Source: Pseudomonas sp. B21-028 (GTDB lineage Bacteria > Pseudomonadota > Gammaproteobacteria > Pseudomonadales > Pseudomonadaceae). Taken from it: DNA of 64,000 nt. Below the pieces are notes generated by a model. That model worked only from the letters and a program-made list of their open reading frames with translations. It was not told the DNA's origin and ran no database searches. This document shows, piece after piece, positions 45,385 to 54,200 of this stretch. A program made the translations under genes and the position numbers. The DNA is taken from contig NZ_CP087184.1 in the NCBI RefSeq assembly GCF_024749045.1, positions 5,146,001 to 5,210,000 on the forward strand, in the 5' to 3' direction. Positions within the stretch are counted from its first letter, which is position 1. Each line of letters starts with the position of its first letter.

Positions 45385-48204
45385 ATGAGCGCCATCCATT
45401 ACCGCACTCCAAACGTCGTTGCCATCGACGGTCGCGGCTTGCCGGCACGGCAGAATGTCTATTTGCGCAGCCAGGTCGCATCCACCGTTACCGCATTGAT
45501 ATCCCGCCAACGCTACAACGCCGCCGGCCATCTGCTGGAGCAGTGGGACCCGCGTCTTTTCGGTCAGGCCCCCAAAGCCAATCAGGCCAGCCTGTACACC
45601 CTGACGGGCAACTCGTTGCGCTCCGACAGCGTCGATGCCGGGTGGCGCCTGCTATTACCGGGCCTGGCAGGTGAAGTCCTGCAATTGTGGAATGAACGCG
45701 GCAATCATTGGCGGATCACTTACGACCCTCGATTGCGTCCGCTGCTCCTTGAGGAGAACAGCCGGACAGAGCCCGAAACCGATACCTTCATCTACGCCGA
45801 CGCCACGGCCGACGCCGCGCATAACCGGCGCGGAGAATTACTGGAGCAGATCGACTCATCGGGTGTCGTGCGGCTGGACAGCTATGGCCTGTCGGGCGAA
45901 TCCTTGCGTCAGGTACGCCGCTTTGCCGACGCCACCGCCTACACCACCGAGCTGATCTACGACGCCCTCGGCACACCGATAGGCCGGGCTGACGCTGGCG
46001 GCCACCGGCAATTCCTGCAGTTGGACATCTGCGGGCAGCTCAAGCGGGTGGACCTGCAAATCAAGGGGCATGCCAGCGCGCAACAGATTCTGCTGGACGC
46101 CCACTACAATGCCGTCGGCCAGGTCGAGCGACAGGACACTGCCAACGGGGTGACCACTCACTGGACCTACGACCCGGCCAACGATCTGCTGAGTACTTTG
46201 AAGACAGGGAAACCCGATGGAGCCTTGCGCCAGGACCTCGCCTATTTCTACGACCGCGTAGGCAATGTGTTGCGCATCGAAGACCACAGCGTCGCCACGG
46301 TGTACTGTGCCAACCAGCGCGTGGACGGGCATCGAGATTTCACCTACGACTCACTCTACCGCTTGACCAGCGCCAGCGGCCTGGAGGGAGACATACCGCA
46401 TCTGCAACCCGGGCTCCCGCAGCCGCTCATTCCCATCGACCCCGGTCGTCGTTTCAACTACACCCAACGCTATGACTACGACACCGGTAATAACCTGACC
46501 CGCTTGCGTCATGTGCGTACCGGCAACAACCACACCCAGACGCTACGGATTGACCCCCACAGCAACCGGGGAGTGCGCTGGGCCGAAGGCGACCCCGAGC
46601 CGGTTTTCGACGCGCTGTTCGATGCCCACGGCAACCAACTGCATTTGCAACGCGGCGCGCAGCCGCTGACGTGGGACGCTCGCGACCAGCTCAGTAAAGT
46701 CACGCTGCTCAAACGCGACAACGGTTTGTCGGACGATGACGAAACCTACCTCTACAGCCAGGGTGAACGGGTCAGCAAGACCCACACCCGCGCGGGCGCC
46801 CGCCACGAGACACGCTACCTGCCAGGCCTTGAAATCCGTCTTGCCTCCAACGGCGAAGAACTGCACGTGATCACCTGCCTGTTGACCCACGGTCAGGTCC
46901 GTTGCCTGCATTGGGAAACCGGCCAACCCAGCGGTATCGAAGCCGATCAACTGCGCTACAGCCTGGATGACCACCTGGGCTCCAGCACCCTGGAACTGGA
47001 CCGTAATGCCGCGCTGATCAGCCTGGAACACTACTATCCTTTCGGCGGCACGGCCTGGCACGCCGCCCGCTCCGAGGTGGAGGCCGATTACAAGACGCTC
47101 CGCTATTCAGGTCAGGAGATGGACGCCAGCGGGCTGTATTACTACGGCGCACGCTACTATGCGCCGTGGTTGCAACGCTGGGTCAGCTCGGATCCGGCGG
47201 GAGATGTGGATGGATTGAACCTCTATGGGTTCGTCGGTAACAACCCGATCATCTTCACCGATTTCAGCGGACTGATGCTGGAGACACCGGCGCAACGAGA
47301 TGCCAGGAAAGCCCTGGCCGCTACGCAATTGCAGCGCTGGAAGACGCTTTCCCGGCTGAACAGGGAAGTCGAAAAATTCATTTACATCATGAAACTGACC
47401 TCACGCAGGGCCAGCGAAGCGCAATCTCAACTGGCCAACCACCGCTCGGCGGCGGACCACGCCCAATCCGCCGCGGTACGTATCGGCGCTCATGTGGGTG
47501 CCCAGGTCGTCAGCTATGGCATGGGTGTGGCGGTGGGGATTGGGAGCGCGGCGCTGGGCAGTGCCGCGGGGCCCCCGGGCATCATCATGGGCGCCGCGTT
47601 GGGGTTCGTGACCGGCAAAGCCGTGAGCGTTGGCCTGGACTATGCCCTGGAAAGGCTGAGCCTGAGCTCGGCAGTGAACTTCAAATCCCGCAAGCTGGAC
47701 CCTGATCGAATCGTGAGGAAAGGCGAATACAAATCCATGGTCTTTTCGTCCTATGCCCAGAGTAAAGTCCAGCACCTGATCGAAGCCACGTATGCGCCAA
47801 CCCAAAAAAACGTCTTGAAGCTGGGCAAGGAAGCGACGGTCATCGGTACCAAGGCCGCGCTGAAGGCCACCGGAAACATAGCGGCTAACGAAATCGGAGC
47901 GGTGGTCAACACCGTTGCGGGCGCCATCGAAATCATTCATGAGATCGGCAAGGCGGGACAAACCCTTTCCGAGGAAAAACTGGCCCGGGCAGACACCTAC
48001 ATCAACGACATGATTAATGTACTGAACCTGCAAATGGACTATGTCGATACCTTGTTCGACGAAGCGGGGGTCGAAGCGATCAATACCTACCGGCCATTGA
48101 GCAAGATGCTCGGCCCCACCAACGGCATCACGCGTCGATCCCTGCGCAGGGAAATGGAGGCCACCATCGGCCGACTGAGGCAGACCCAAACAGCGCTGCG
48201 ATAG
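45385..48204 (+). CDS. tccC: Tc toxin subunit C, TccC family (second copy)
   Basis: The 939-residue protein starts MSAIHYRTPNVVAIDGRGLP (ATG 45385 behind GGAGG). Its first 620 residues are closely similar to the preceding TccC. The Rhs core runs from R573 through ARYYAPWLQRWVSSDPAGDV to FTD626FSGLM. The C-terminal 313 residues are different: a helical basic region (RSAADHAQSAAVRIGAHVGA), a long Gly/Ala hydrophobic hairpin (VGIGSAALGSAAGPPGIIMG), then a Lys-rich helical end. No known toxin domain is recognised. With its own palindrome it is probably transcribed separately, providing an alternative cargo for the same TcB. Confidence 0.92.
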   Translation: MSAIHYRTPNVVAIDGRGLPARQNVYLRSQVASTVTALISRQRYNAAGHLLEQWDPRLFGQAPKANQASLYTLTGNSLRSDSVDAGWRLLLPGLAGEVLQLWNERGNHWRITYDPRLRPLLLEENSRTEPETDTFIYADATADAAHNRRGELLEQIDSSGVVRLDSYGLSGESLRQVRRFADATAYTTELIYDALGTPIGRADAGGHRQFLQLDICGQLKRVDLQIKGHASAQQILLDAHYNAVGQVERQDTANGVTTHWTYDPANDLLSTLKTGKPDGALRQDLAYFYDRVGNVLRIEDHSVATVYCANQRVDGHRDFTYDSLYRLTSASGLEGDIPHLQPGLPQPLIPIDPGRRFNYTQRYDYDTGNNLTRLRHVRTGNNHTQTLRIDPHSNRGVRWAEGDPEPVFDALFDAHGNQLHLQRGAQPLTWDARDQLSKVTLLKRDNGLSDDDETYLYSQGERVSKTHTRAGARHETRYLPGLEIRLASNGEELHVITCLLTHGQVRCLHWETGQPSGIEADQLRYSLDDHLGSSTLELDRNAALISLEHYYPFGGTAWHAARSEVEADYKTLRYSGQEMDASGLYYYGARYYAPWLQRWVSSDPAGDVDGLNLYGFVGNNPIIFTDFSGLMLETPAQRDARKALAATQLQRWKTLSRLNREVEKFIYIMKLTSRRASEAQSQLANHRSAADHAQSAAVRIGAHVGAQVVSYGMGVAVGIGSAALGSAAGPPGIIMGAALGFVTGKAVSVGLDYALERLSLSSAVNFKSRKLDPDRIVRKGEYKSMVFSSYAQSKVQHLIEATYAPTQKNVLKLGKEATVIGTKAALKATGNIAANEIGAVVNTVAGAIEIIHEIGKAGQTLSEEKLARADTYINDMINVLNLQMDYVDTLFDEAGVEAINTYRPLSKMLGPTNGITRRSLRREMEATIGRLRQTQTALR

Positions 48205-48278
48205 TCCGGTAGGACGCGTATTACGTCACGCTAGTGGCATGCTATGGTGCCAGTCCCGTCGGCCCTTGAAGCGCTCAC

Positions 48279-50045
48279 ATGCTCGCAATGCCTCGCCCCT
48301 TGCGCCTGTCCCTTGTCATTGTACTGATCCTCGCCGGCGCGGTAGGCGCCGCCGCCCTGGCCATGCGCCACGCCGAACGCCAGGCGTTGGAAGAGGACGT
48401 CAGCCGTGCGAACCAGCAACTGGCGCTGTACGCCAATTCCCTGCATACCCTGATCGACCGCTACCGCGCCCTGCCCGCCGTACTGGCCCTGGACCCGGAG
48501 TTGCGTTCGGCCCTGGCGGGACCGGTCAGCGCGGCGCAACAGGACGCGCTGAATCGCAAGCTGGAGAAAATCAACGACACCGCGCACTCCTCGACCCTGG
48601 AGTTGCTCGACCGGACCGGCCAGGCCGTGGCGGCCAGCAACTGGCGCCTGCCCAGCAGTTACGTCGGGCACAACTATGGCTTCCGGCCCTATTTCCTCCA
48701 GACCCGGACCCAGGGCACCGGGCGTTTCTATGCGGTGGGTGTGACCAGCGGCATTCCGGGTTATTTCCTGTCCAGCGCTGTGACCGGTGACAACGGCGAA
48801 TTCCTCGGAGCAATGGTGGTGAAGCTGGAATTTCCCGTGCTTGAACGTGAATGGCGCCAGGGCAGCGACACCCTGCTGGTCAGCGACGCCCGGGGGATCG
48901 TATTCATCGCCAACCGGCCGGGCTGGCGTTATCGCCATCTGCTGCCCCTGACCGACAGCGATCATGCCGAGCTCAAGGCTACCCGCCAATACGACAAGCA
49001 ACCGCTGCAACCGTTGGGCTACGAAGCACTGCGGCGTTTCGACGACAACAGTCAGTTGGCCCGGGTCGATACCCCTGATGGCCCGGCAGATTACCTGTGG
49101 GAATCCCTGCCACTGGCGGCCGAAGGCTGGACTCTGCATCTGCTGCGGCGCCCGCAGATCGCTTTCGAAGACCGCCGCAACGCCGGGCTCGCCGCCGCCG
49201 GGTCGTGGCTGGCGCTGGTGTTCCTACTGCTATTCCTCAACCAGCGCTGGCGCCTGGCGAAGCTGCGTCAACGCAGCCGCGCAGAGCTCGAACGCCTGGT
49301 GGAAGAACGGACCCGGGAGTTGCGTACCGCCCAGGAAGGCTTGGTGCAGTCGGCCAAACTGGCGGCGCTGGGGCAGATGTCGGCGGCTCTGGCCCATGAA
49401 ATCAATCAGCCGTTGACTGCCCAGCGCATGCAATTGGCAACCCTGCGCCTGCTGCTGGATCACGGTCGGGTCGACGATGCCTACAAGGCGCTCAAACCGG
49501 TGGATGACATGCTGACCCGCATGGCCTCCCTCACCGGTCACCTGAAAACTTTTGCCCGAAAAAGCCCCAGCGGCCTGCGCGAACGTCTGGACCTGGCGGC
49601 GGTGGTGGATCAGGCCCTGCAACTGCTGGACGCTCGCCTGCGGGACGAACAGGTCAGCACCGTGCTGCACCTGACCCGTCCGGCATGGGTGCGTGGCGAT
49701 GCGATCCGCCTCGAACAGGTGCTGATCAATCTGCTGCGCAACGCCCTCGACGCCATGGCCGGGCAACCGTTGAAGCGCCTGGAAGTGCGCCTGGAAGCCG
49801 ATGAGCAACTGTGGCGTCTGACGGTCAGTGACAGCGGCACCGGGATTGCCGAGGAACACTTGGCCCAGGTCTTCGATCCGTTCTTTACGACCAAGGCGGT
49901 GGGCGATGGCCTGGGCCTGGGGCTGGCGGTATCGTTTGCCATCATCCATGAGTCCGGCGGGCGGCTGACGGCTGACAATCATGAAGGCGGCGCCGTATTC
50001 TGCGTGGTACTGCCCATCGATCAGGAGACCCGGCTGCATGCTTGA
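48279..50045 (+). CDS. DctB/MifS-type sensor histidine kinase
   Basis: The 588-residue kinase has TM1 (about 8-28), a periplasmic double-Cache sensor (YVGHNYGFRPYFLQTRTQGT, GIPGYFLSSAV), TM2 (about 307-325), a coiled coil, and a kinase core: H-box ALAHEINQPLTAQRMQLATL, N-box LINLLRNALDAM, then DSGTGIAEEHLAQVFDPFFT and GLGLGLAVSFAI. The layout is that of DctB, which senses C4-dicarboxylates. Pairing with an EBP and a KgtP-type transporter instead suggests alpha-ketoglutarate, as for P. aeruginosa MifS. Its stop overlaps the regulator start by eight bases. Confidence 0.9.
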   Translation: MLAMPRPLRLSLVIVLILAGAVGAAALAMRHAERQALEEDVSRANQQLALYANSLHTLIDRYRALPAVLALDPELRSALAGPVSAAQQDALNRKLEKINDTAHSSTLELLDRTGQAVAASNWRLPSSYVGHNYGFRPYFLQTRTQGTGRFYAVGVTSGIPGYFLSSAVTGDNGEFLGAMVVKLEFPVLEREWRQGSDTLLVSDARGIVFIANRPGWRYRHLLPLTDSDHAELKATRQYDKQPLQPLGYEALRRFDDNSQLARVDTPDGPADYLWESLPLAAEGWTLHLLRRPQIAFEDRRNAGLAAAGSWLALVFLLLFLNQRWRLAKLRQRSRAELERLVEERTRELRTAQEGLVQSAKLAALGQMSAALAHEINQPLTAQRMQLATLRLLLDHGRVDDAYKALKPVDDMLTRMASLTGHLKTFARKSPSGLRERLDLAAVVDQALQLLDARLRDEQVSTVLHLTRPAWVRGDAIRLEQVLINLLRNALDAMAGQPLKRLEVRLEADEQLWRLTVSDSGTGIAEEHLAQVFDPFFTTKAVGDGLGLGLAVSFAIIHESGGRLTADNHEGGAVFCVVLPIDQETRLHA

Positions 50046-51372
50046 CTCTGTCATGGTCGTCGATGACGAAGGCACCATCCGCAGCGCCGTCGAACAATGG
50101 TTGAGCCTGTCGGGTTTCCAGGTGCAATTGTTCAGCCGCGCCGAAGCATGCCTGGCGGCGTTGCCGGCACATTTTCCGGGAGTGATCCTGAGCGACGTGC
50201 GCATGCCCGGGCTCAGTGGCCTGGAGCTGCTGGCCGAAGTGCGCCGGCGCGACGCGGATCTGCCGGTGATCCTGCTGACCGGTCACGGCGACGTGCCGAT
50301 GGCCGTGGAAGCCATGCGCGATGGGGCCTACGACTTTCTGGAGAAACCCTTCAGCCCCGAAGCCCTGCTGGGTAGCCTGCGCCGCGCCCTGGACAAGCGT
50401 TCCCTGGTGCTGGAAAACCGCCGGCTGCATGAACAGGCCGACGCCAGGGCCCGACTCGACGGGACGTTGCTGGGGGTCTCCCGGGCGCTGCAAAACCTGC
50501 GACGCCAGGTACTGGACCTGGCGGCCCTGCCGGTCAATGTATTGATCCGCGGCGAAACCGGCAGCGGCAAGGAGCTGGTCGCCCGATGCCTGCATGACTT
50601 CGGCCCCCGGGCGAACAAGCCCTTCGTGGCATTGAACTGCGCGGCCATCCCCGAACCGCTGTTCGAGGCGGAACTGTTCGGCCATGAAAGCGGGGCCTTC
50701 ACCGGCGCCCAGGGCAAGCGCATCGGCAAGCTCGAGTATGCTCATGGCGGCACGCTGTTTCTCGATGAAATCGAGAGCATGCCCCTGGCCCAACAGGTCA
50801 AGCTGCTGCGGGTCTTGCAGGAACAGAAGCTCGAACGCCTGGGCTCCAACCAGAGCATCGCCGTGGACCTGCGCATCATCGCCGCCACCAAACCCGACCT
50901 GCTGGACGAAGCCCGGGCCGGGCGCTTTCGTGAAGACCTGGCGTATCGCCTGAACATCGCCGAACTGCGCCTGCCGCCGTTGCGCGAACGGCGCGAGGAC
51001 ATTCCCTTGCTGTTCGAGCATTTCACCCACAGCGCCGCCGAACGCCTCGGCCGCCCCGCCACCCCCTTGAGCGGCCCGCAATTGAGCCATCTGCTGAGCC
51101 ACGACTGGCCGGGCAACGTGCGCGAACTGGCGAACGTCGCCGAGCGCCAGTTACTTGGGCTGGATCAGTCCCATGCCTTGGAGACGGACCCCGGCCAATC
51201 CCTCGCCGCCCAGCAGGAGGCCTTCGAAGCCCAATGCCTGCGCGCCGCCCTGACCCGACACAAAGGCGACGTGAAAGCCGTGCTCGAAGAACTGCAACTG
51301 CCGCGCCGCACTTTCAACGAAAAGATGCAACGGCATGGGTTGAGTCGGGAAATGTTCCTGCAGGACAGCTGA
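50038..51372 (+). CDS. DctD/MifR-type sigma54-dependent response regulator
   Basis: The 444-residue regulator has a receiver domain (VMVVDDEG, phospho-acceptor Asp in ILSDVRMPG, LLTGHGD, EKPF), then an AAA+ domain with Walker A GETGSGKE, the sigma54-contact loop ESGAFTGAQ, Walker B GGTLFLDEIES and a C-terminal Fis-type helix-turn-helix (KGDVKAVLEELQLPRRTFNE). The ATG 50038 has AGGAGA and overlaps the kinase stop. It would activate the permease gene downstream through the sigma54 promoter at 51582 and the paired palindromes at 51494-51539. Confidence 0.93.
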   Translation: MLDSVMVVDDEGTIRSAVEQWLSLSGFQVQLFSRAEACLAALPAHFPGVILSDVRMPGLSGLELLAEVRRRDADLPVILLTGHGDVPMAVEAMRDGAYDFLEKPFSPEALLGSLRRALDKRSLVLENRRLHEQADARARLDGTLLGVSRALQNLRRQVLDLAALPVNVLIRGETGSGKELVARCLHDFGPRANKPFVALNCAAIPEPLFEAELFGHESGAFTGAQGKRIGKLEYAHGGTLFLDEIESMPLAQQVKLLRVLQEQKLERLGSNQSIAVDLRIIAATKPDLLDEARAGRFREDLAYRLNIAELRLPPLRERREDIPLLFEHFTHSAAERLGRPATPLSGPQLSHLLSHDWPGNVRELANVAERQLLGLDQSHALETDPGQSLAAQQEAFEAQCLRAALTRHKGDVKAVLEELQLPRRTFNEKMQRHGLSREMFLQDS

Positions 51373-51391
51373 GAGTCGTGCCGCCTGTACT

Positions 51392-51473
51392 GGCCCCATC
51401 GCGAGCAGGGCTCGCTCCCACAGAGGGATGTACACCGTTCCACAGTGGGAGCGAGCCTGCTCGCGATGGGGCC
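51392..51473. repeat. REP pair, type A (inverted)
   Basis: TGGCCCCATCGCGAGCAGGG at 51391 and its inverted partner ending GATGGGGCC at 51473 form one long imperfect hairpin just after the regulator stop, where it may also stop or stabilise transcripts. Confidence 0.85.
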
Positions 51474-51493
51474 GGCACAAGCACCGCCTAATC

Positions 51494-51539
51494 AGCGGAT
51501 TCCCGCTCACCACCCGACCAAAATAAGCGGATTTCCGCT
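51494..51539 (+). promoter_or_regulatory. Two upstream activator palindromes for the sigma54 promoter
   Basis: AGCGGATTCCCGCT (51494-51507) and AGCGGATTTCCGCT (51526-51539) are palindromes of the form AGCGG-N4-CCGCT, each followed by CACC. They repeat with a 32-base period, about three helical turns, so two dimers would bind the same DNA face. They lie about 45-90 bases upstream of the -24 element. Confidence 0.75.
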
Positions 51540-51581
51540 CACCCCAGACGCCAAACCCCTCTAGACCGGCCCTCTACCACC

Positions 51582-51597
51582 TGGCACAGCTCCTGCT
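51582..51597 (+). promoter_or_regulatory. Sigma54 (-24/-12) promoter of the permease gene
   Basis: TGGCACAGCTCCTGCT has the invariant GG and GC separated by 10 bases and matches the TGGCAC-N5-TTGCT consensus at all but one defining base. It is 62 bases before the permease ATG. Confidence 0.85.
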
Positions 51598-51659
51598 ATA
51601 GCCCTGTCAGGCTGCGTTCCTACGCGCTTCACAAAAACAATTAAACGAAGGATCCTTCA

Positions 51660-52979
51660 ATGGATAACTCCAACGCCCTGCCCCTCGGGTCGGCTGCCGT
51701 GCCCGCCCGTGAAAGAACCACCGCCAGCCGGATCAAATCGATCTTCAGCGGTTCGGTCGGCAACATGGTCGAGTGGTATGACTGGTACGTCTACGCCGCT
51801 TTCTCGTTGTACTTCGCCAAAGCCTTCTTCCCCAAGGGCGACACCACTGCCCAGTTGCTCAACACCGCCGCGATTTTCGCCGTGGGCTTCCTGATGCGTC
51901 CGATCGGCGGATGGTTGATGGGCCTCTACGCCGACCGCGCCGGGCGCAAGCGGGCGCTGATGGCTTCGGTCTACCTGATGTGCTTCGGCTCGCTGATCGT
52001 CGCCCTGAGCCCCGGTTATGAAACCATCGGTGTCGGCGCACCGATCCTGCTGGTCTTCGCCCGTTTGCTGCAGGGCCTGTCGGTGGGCGGCGAGTACGGC
52101 ACGTCGGCGACTTACTTGAGCGAAATGGCGACCAAGGAACGTCGCGGCTTCTTCTCCAGCTTCCAGTACGTCACCCTGATCTCCGGCCAGCTCATCGCCC
52201 TCGGCGTGCTGATCGTATTGCAGCAGTTCCTCACCAGCGACCAGCTGTACGCCTGGGGCTGGCGCATTCCGTTCGCCATCGGGGCCTTGTGTGCGATCGT
52301 GGCGCTGTACCTGCGTCGTGGCATGGAAGAAACCGAGTCGTTCACCAAGAAGGAAAAGGCCAAGGAAAGCGCCATGCGCACCCTGCTGCGCCACCCGAAG
52401 GAATTGCTGACCGTGGTCGGCCTGACCATGGGCGGCACCCTGGCGTTCTACACCTACACCACCTACATGCAGAAATACCTGGTGAACACCGTCGGCATGA
52501 ACATTTCCGACTCCACCACGATTTCCGCCGCCACGCTGTTCCTGTTCATGTGCCTGCAACCGGTGATCGGCGGCCTGTCGGACAAGATCGGGCGCCGGCC
52601 GATCCTGATTGCCTTCGGCATCCTGGGGACGTTGTGCACCGTGCCGATCCTCACCACCCTGCATACCGTGCAGACCTGGTGGGGGGCATTCTTCCTGATC
52701 ATGGCCGCGCTGATCATCGTCAGCGGCTACACCTCGATCAACGCCGTGGTGAAAGCCGAGCTGTTCCCCACCGAGATCCGCGCCTTGGGTGTGGGCCTGC
52801 CGTATGCGCTGACCGTGTCGATCTTCGGCGGCACGGCTGAATACATCGCCCTGTGGTTCAAGAGCATTGGCATGGAGACGGGCTACTACTGGTACGTGAC
52901 GGCGTGCATCGCGGTGTCGCTGCTGGTGTACATCACCATGAAAGACACCCGCAAGCATTCGCGGATCGTGACGGACTGA
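51660..52979 (+). CDS. kgtP: MFS alpha-ketoglutarate permease (KgtP-like)
   Basis: The 439-residue transporter has twelve predicted helices and metabolite:H+ symporter motifs: GNMVEWYDWYVYAAFSLYFA, GFLMRPIGGWLMGLYADRAG RKRAL and LLQGLSVGGEYGTSATYLSE. It is strikingly close to E. coli KgtP as I remember it, including QYVTLISGQL and YMQKYLVNTVGM. It should import alpha-ketoglutarate or a related dicarboxylate with a proton. AAGGA precedes the ATG. A sigma54 promoter and the adjacent two-component genes indicate substrate-induced expression. Confidence 0.87.
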   Translation: MDNSNALPLGSAAVPARERTTASRIKSIFSGSVGNMVEWYDWYVYAAFSLYFAKAFFPKGDTTAQLLNTAAIFAVGFLMRPIGGWLMGLYADRAGRKRALMASVYLMCFGSLIVALSPGYETIGVGAPILLVFARLLQGLSVGGEYGTSATYLSEMATKERRGFFSSFQYVTLISGQLIALGVLIVLQQFLTSDQLYAWGWRIPFAIGALCAIVALYLRRGMEETESFTKKEKAKESAMRTLLRHPKELLTVVGLTMGGTLAFYTYTTYMQKYLVNTVGMNISDSTTISAATLFLFMCLQPVIGGLSDKIGRRPILIAFGILGTLCTVPILTTLHTVQTWWGAFFLIMAALIIVSGYTSINAVVKAELFPTEIRALGVGLPYALTVSIFGGTAEYIALWFKSIGMETGYYWYVTACIAVSLLVYITMKDTRKHSRIVTD

Positions 52980-52989
52980 CAGGTGTTTC

Positions 52990-53014
52990 TACAGTCACTG
53001 CTCTAGTGACTGTA
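52990..53014 (+). terminator. Hairpin after the permease gene
   Basis: TACAGTCACT-GCTCT-AGTGACTGTA is a perfect 10-bp stem 11 bases after the stop. No T-run follows, so termination strength is uncertain. Confidence 0.55.
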
Positions 53015-53015
53015 A

Positions 53016-53092
53016 TGCCCCTTTCGCGAGCAAGCCCGCTCCCACAGGATTTGCGCTAGGCCTGTGGGAGCGGGCTTGCTCGCGAAGGGGGC
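53016..53092. repeat. REP pair, type A, near-perfect long hairpin
   Basis: GCCCCTTTCGCGAGCAAGCC (53017) through CCCACAGG is repeated inverted as CCTGTGGGAGCGGGCTTGCT to GAAGGGGGC, with only a short spacer (ATTTGCGCTA). It lies between the convergent permease and DUF347 genes. Confidence 0.88.
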
Positions 53093-53101
53093 AACTCGGT
53101 C

Positions 53102-53860
53102 TTAGCTCAATTCCGCCGCACGCTCCCGGTTGCCATACCGATTCTGCGCATACGCCGCTCCAGCGATCATCACCACCAGTATCCCCGCCAGCACCGCCGA
53201 CGAACCGATGGTGCCGAAATCCAGGCCGCCCTGTTCATGGGATTTGGTCATCAGGTCACCCAGCGTTGCTCCCAACGGACGGGTCAGCACGAACGCGATC
53301 CAGAACAACACCACTGTCGATATTTTGGTGAGGTACTTGAGCAGCACGACCAGGGCAATGGTCGAGCCGATCAGCAACGCACCGCCGCCAAACCCAAGGC
53401 CCGAATCATCCGCCAGGTAGTCGCCAAGCGCGGTGCCCAGGGTGTTAGAGAACAGGATCGCCATCCAATAGAACATCTCGCCACGGAACGTCTGCACCTT
53501 GGTGACGTTGAGCGAATCACCGCTCAGGCGCCAGGCCGCGAAGATCGCCAACAGGATCGCGATCAGGATCATCGATCCGGTGGCATAACCCAGTTCGAGA
53601 GTGCGATCCATGAAGTCGGACATGGTGGTGCCGGCAGTGCTGGTGGACAGAATCACGATCCAGTACAGCAACGGCTTGTAGGTCTTGGCCATCAACTGCG
53701 TGACCAGGGTCAGGACGAACACGCTGATCAGGATCAGCGAGCTGAGGGCATAACCGACATCGAGGGTCATCGACAACAGGTCCCCTGCGGTTTCGCCCAG
53801 GGTCGTCGCACAGATTTTCATGACCCAGAAGGCCAGGGTGATTTGAGGCAGTTTATTCAT
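53102..53860 (-). CDS. DUF347 (COG4705) four-repeat membrane protein
   Basis: The 252-residue protein is almost entirely membrane helices and shows four internal repeats around a G-x-T/A-x-G/S-D motif: ATTLGETAGDLLSMTLDVGY, STAGTTMSDFMDRTLELGY, SNTLGTALGDYLADDSGLGF and TRPLGATLGDLMTKSHEQGG. This is the DUF347 repeat family. The acidic residues placed in each repeat suggest cation handling, but no function is established to my knowledge. It starts MNKLPQITLAFWVMKICATT and is divergent from the repeat-protein gene. Confidence 0.85.
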   Translation of the reverse strand: MNKLPQITLAFWVMKICATTLGETAGDLLSMTLDVGYALSSLILISVFVLTLVTQLMAKTYKPLLYWIVILSTSTAGTTMSDFMDRTLELGYATGSMILIAILLAIFAAWRLSGDSLNVTKVQTFRGEMFYWMAILFSNTLGTALGDYLADDSGLGFGGGALLIGSTIALVVLLKYLTKISTVVLFWIAFVLTRPLGATLGDLMTKSHEQGGLDFGTIGSSAVLAGILVVMIAGAAYAQNRYGNRERAAELS

Positions 53861-54200
53861 CGCAGGAGCGCTCCAGTGTGAGGCGGCCAGCCCTTGGTTT
53901 CAGGCCATGCGGAAGGCTGGCGTTGCGGCGGTGAAAAACAGGTCGGGAATACATGAAAATTCTGTCACATCCATCCGAGATCGAATTAATCGCCGATTAA
54001 TGTTGGCTTGGCATCCTCATCTCACTTGAATCGATACGTTTGCGATCTTCGCAATGGCTTGCAACGCCATGAGATGCGTCGGCCTTAATATCGAATTAAT
54101 CGATTATTTTTAGCATTATTTTGCGCTTTTTAATCAAATTTGCATGCGTAAAATGAAACCCATGCAAGACACACCCTCTCAACGATTTGGAGCTACGACC
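53861..54200. promoter_or_regulatory. AT-rich divergent control region with repeated TCGAATTAATCG
   Basis: The dodecamer TCGAATTAATCG occurs exactly at 53981-53992 and 54091-54102, and partial copies (GATTAAT, TCGATTA) adjoin both. The region is far more AT-rich than the rest of the window, especially 54080-54140, which is typical of MvaT-bound DNA. It separates the DUF347 gene from the secreted repeat-protein gene and must hold both promoters. Confidence 0.5.

Noticed and set aside
37990..54025. 14-base string CTTGGCATCCTCAT shared near 37992 (TcB upstream) and 54008 (repeat-protein upstream)
   Set aside because: Exact 14-mers are expected several times by chance in 64 kb, and the flanks do not match.
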